NCBI GenBank assembly: GCA_945863825.1
Contig: CAMBBY010000079.1
Location: 1 to 6,335, forward strand
Direction: 5' to 3'
Length of the DNA: 6,335 nucleotides
From: an uncultured Prevotella sp.
GTDB lineage: Bacteria > Bacteroidota > Bacteroidia > Bacteroidales > Bacteroidaceae
Part shown: piece by piece, positions 6,290 through 6,335 of the stretch
Layout of the letters: the number at the start of each line of letters is the position of its first letter
How positions within the stretch are numbered: position 1 is the stretch's first letter
Translations under genes and position numbers: made by a program
The notes under the pieces: generated by a model
What the model was told of the DNA's origin: nothing
The model's input: only the letters and a program-made list of their open reading frames with translations
Database searches by the model: none

Positions 6290-6335
6290 CTGTCTCTTAT
6301 ACACATCTGACGCTGCCGACGATACTCCTTGTGTA
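6290..6335. other. Illumina Nextera (Tn5) adapter read-through; not genomic
   Basis: The last 46 bases match the reverse complement of a Nextera i5 library end in order. Positions 6290-6308 are the Tn5 mosaic end CTGTCTCTTATACACATCT. Positions 6309-6322 are GACGCTGCCGACGA, from the read-1 adapter. Positions 6323-6330 are the 8-nt index TACTCCTT, whose reverse complement AAGGAGTA is the Nextera i5 index 507 as I recall it. Positions 6331-6335 are GTGTA, the start of the P5 side. The C at 6290 could be either the last genomic base or the first adapter base. Any residues translated from here are artefact. Confidence 0.97.

Noticed and set aside
6077..6304. Minus-strand 75-codon frame starting MYKRQ
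   Set aside because: Its first codons are translated from the Tn5 mosaic end, a familiar artefact of Nextera read-through, and the rest is antisense to the transporter gene.

Overview
The window looks like the end of a Bacteroidota contig, probably Bacteroidales and perhaps a Prevotella-like genome. Three things point that way. The gene order is DUF4129 - DUF4350 - MoxR ATPase - DUF58, an arrangement typical of the phylum. Most starts lack a Shine-Dalgarno sequence or have A-rich leaders. One promoter fits the phylum-specific TTTG / TAnnTTTG pattern. The genus is a guess.

Positions 3-4954 hold five genes on the + strand that read as one operon. They are the C-terminal part of a multi-pass membrane protein (5' end outside the window), a DUF4129 membrane protein, a DUF4350 membrane protein (it overlaps the previous gene by 11 nt and has a strong AGGAGGT site), a complete MoxR-family AAA+ ATPase, and a DUF58 protein with a GTG start. 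By family knowledge, the MoxR ATPase and the vWA-like DUF58 protein are partners. They are thought to act as a chaperone-like remodelling module at the inner membrane, together with the DUF4129 and DUF4350 proteins. The client of this module is unknown.

Positions 4955-5339 are a 385-nt intergenic region with three parts. The first (about 4975-5162) is a block with 21-nt periodicity. Its core is four tandem units in which the hexamer GTTCAA and its reverse complement TTGAAC alternate about every 10.5 bp, one helical turn. This is the most unusual structure in the window. The second is a good Bacteroidota promoter (5182-5213). The third is a leader of about 120 nt with an 18-codon upstream ORF.

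Positions 5340-6289 hold the first 316 or so codons of a sugar transporter of the FucP-type major facilitator family. It is cut off because the last 46 bases (6290-6335) are not genomic. They match the Illumina Nextera/Tn5 mosaic end, the read-1 adapter, an 8-nt i5 index and the start of the P5 primer, all in reverse complement. The 3' end of the contig is therefore a library artefact, and the transporter's truncation is not biological.
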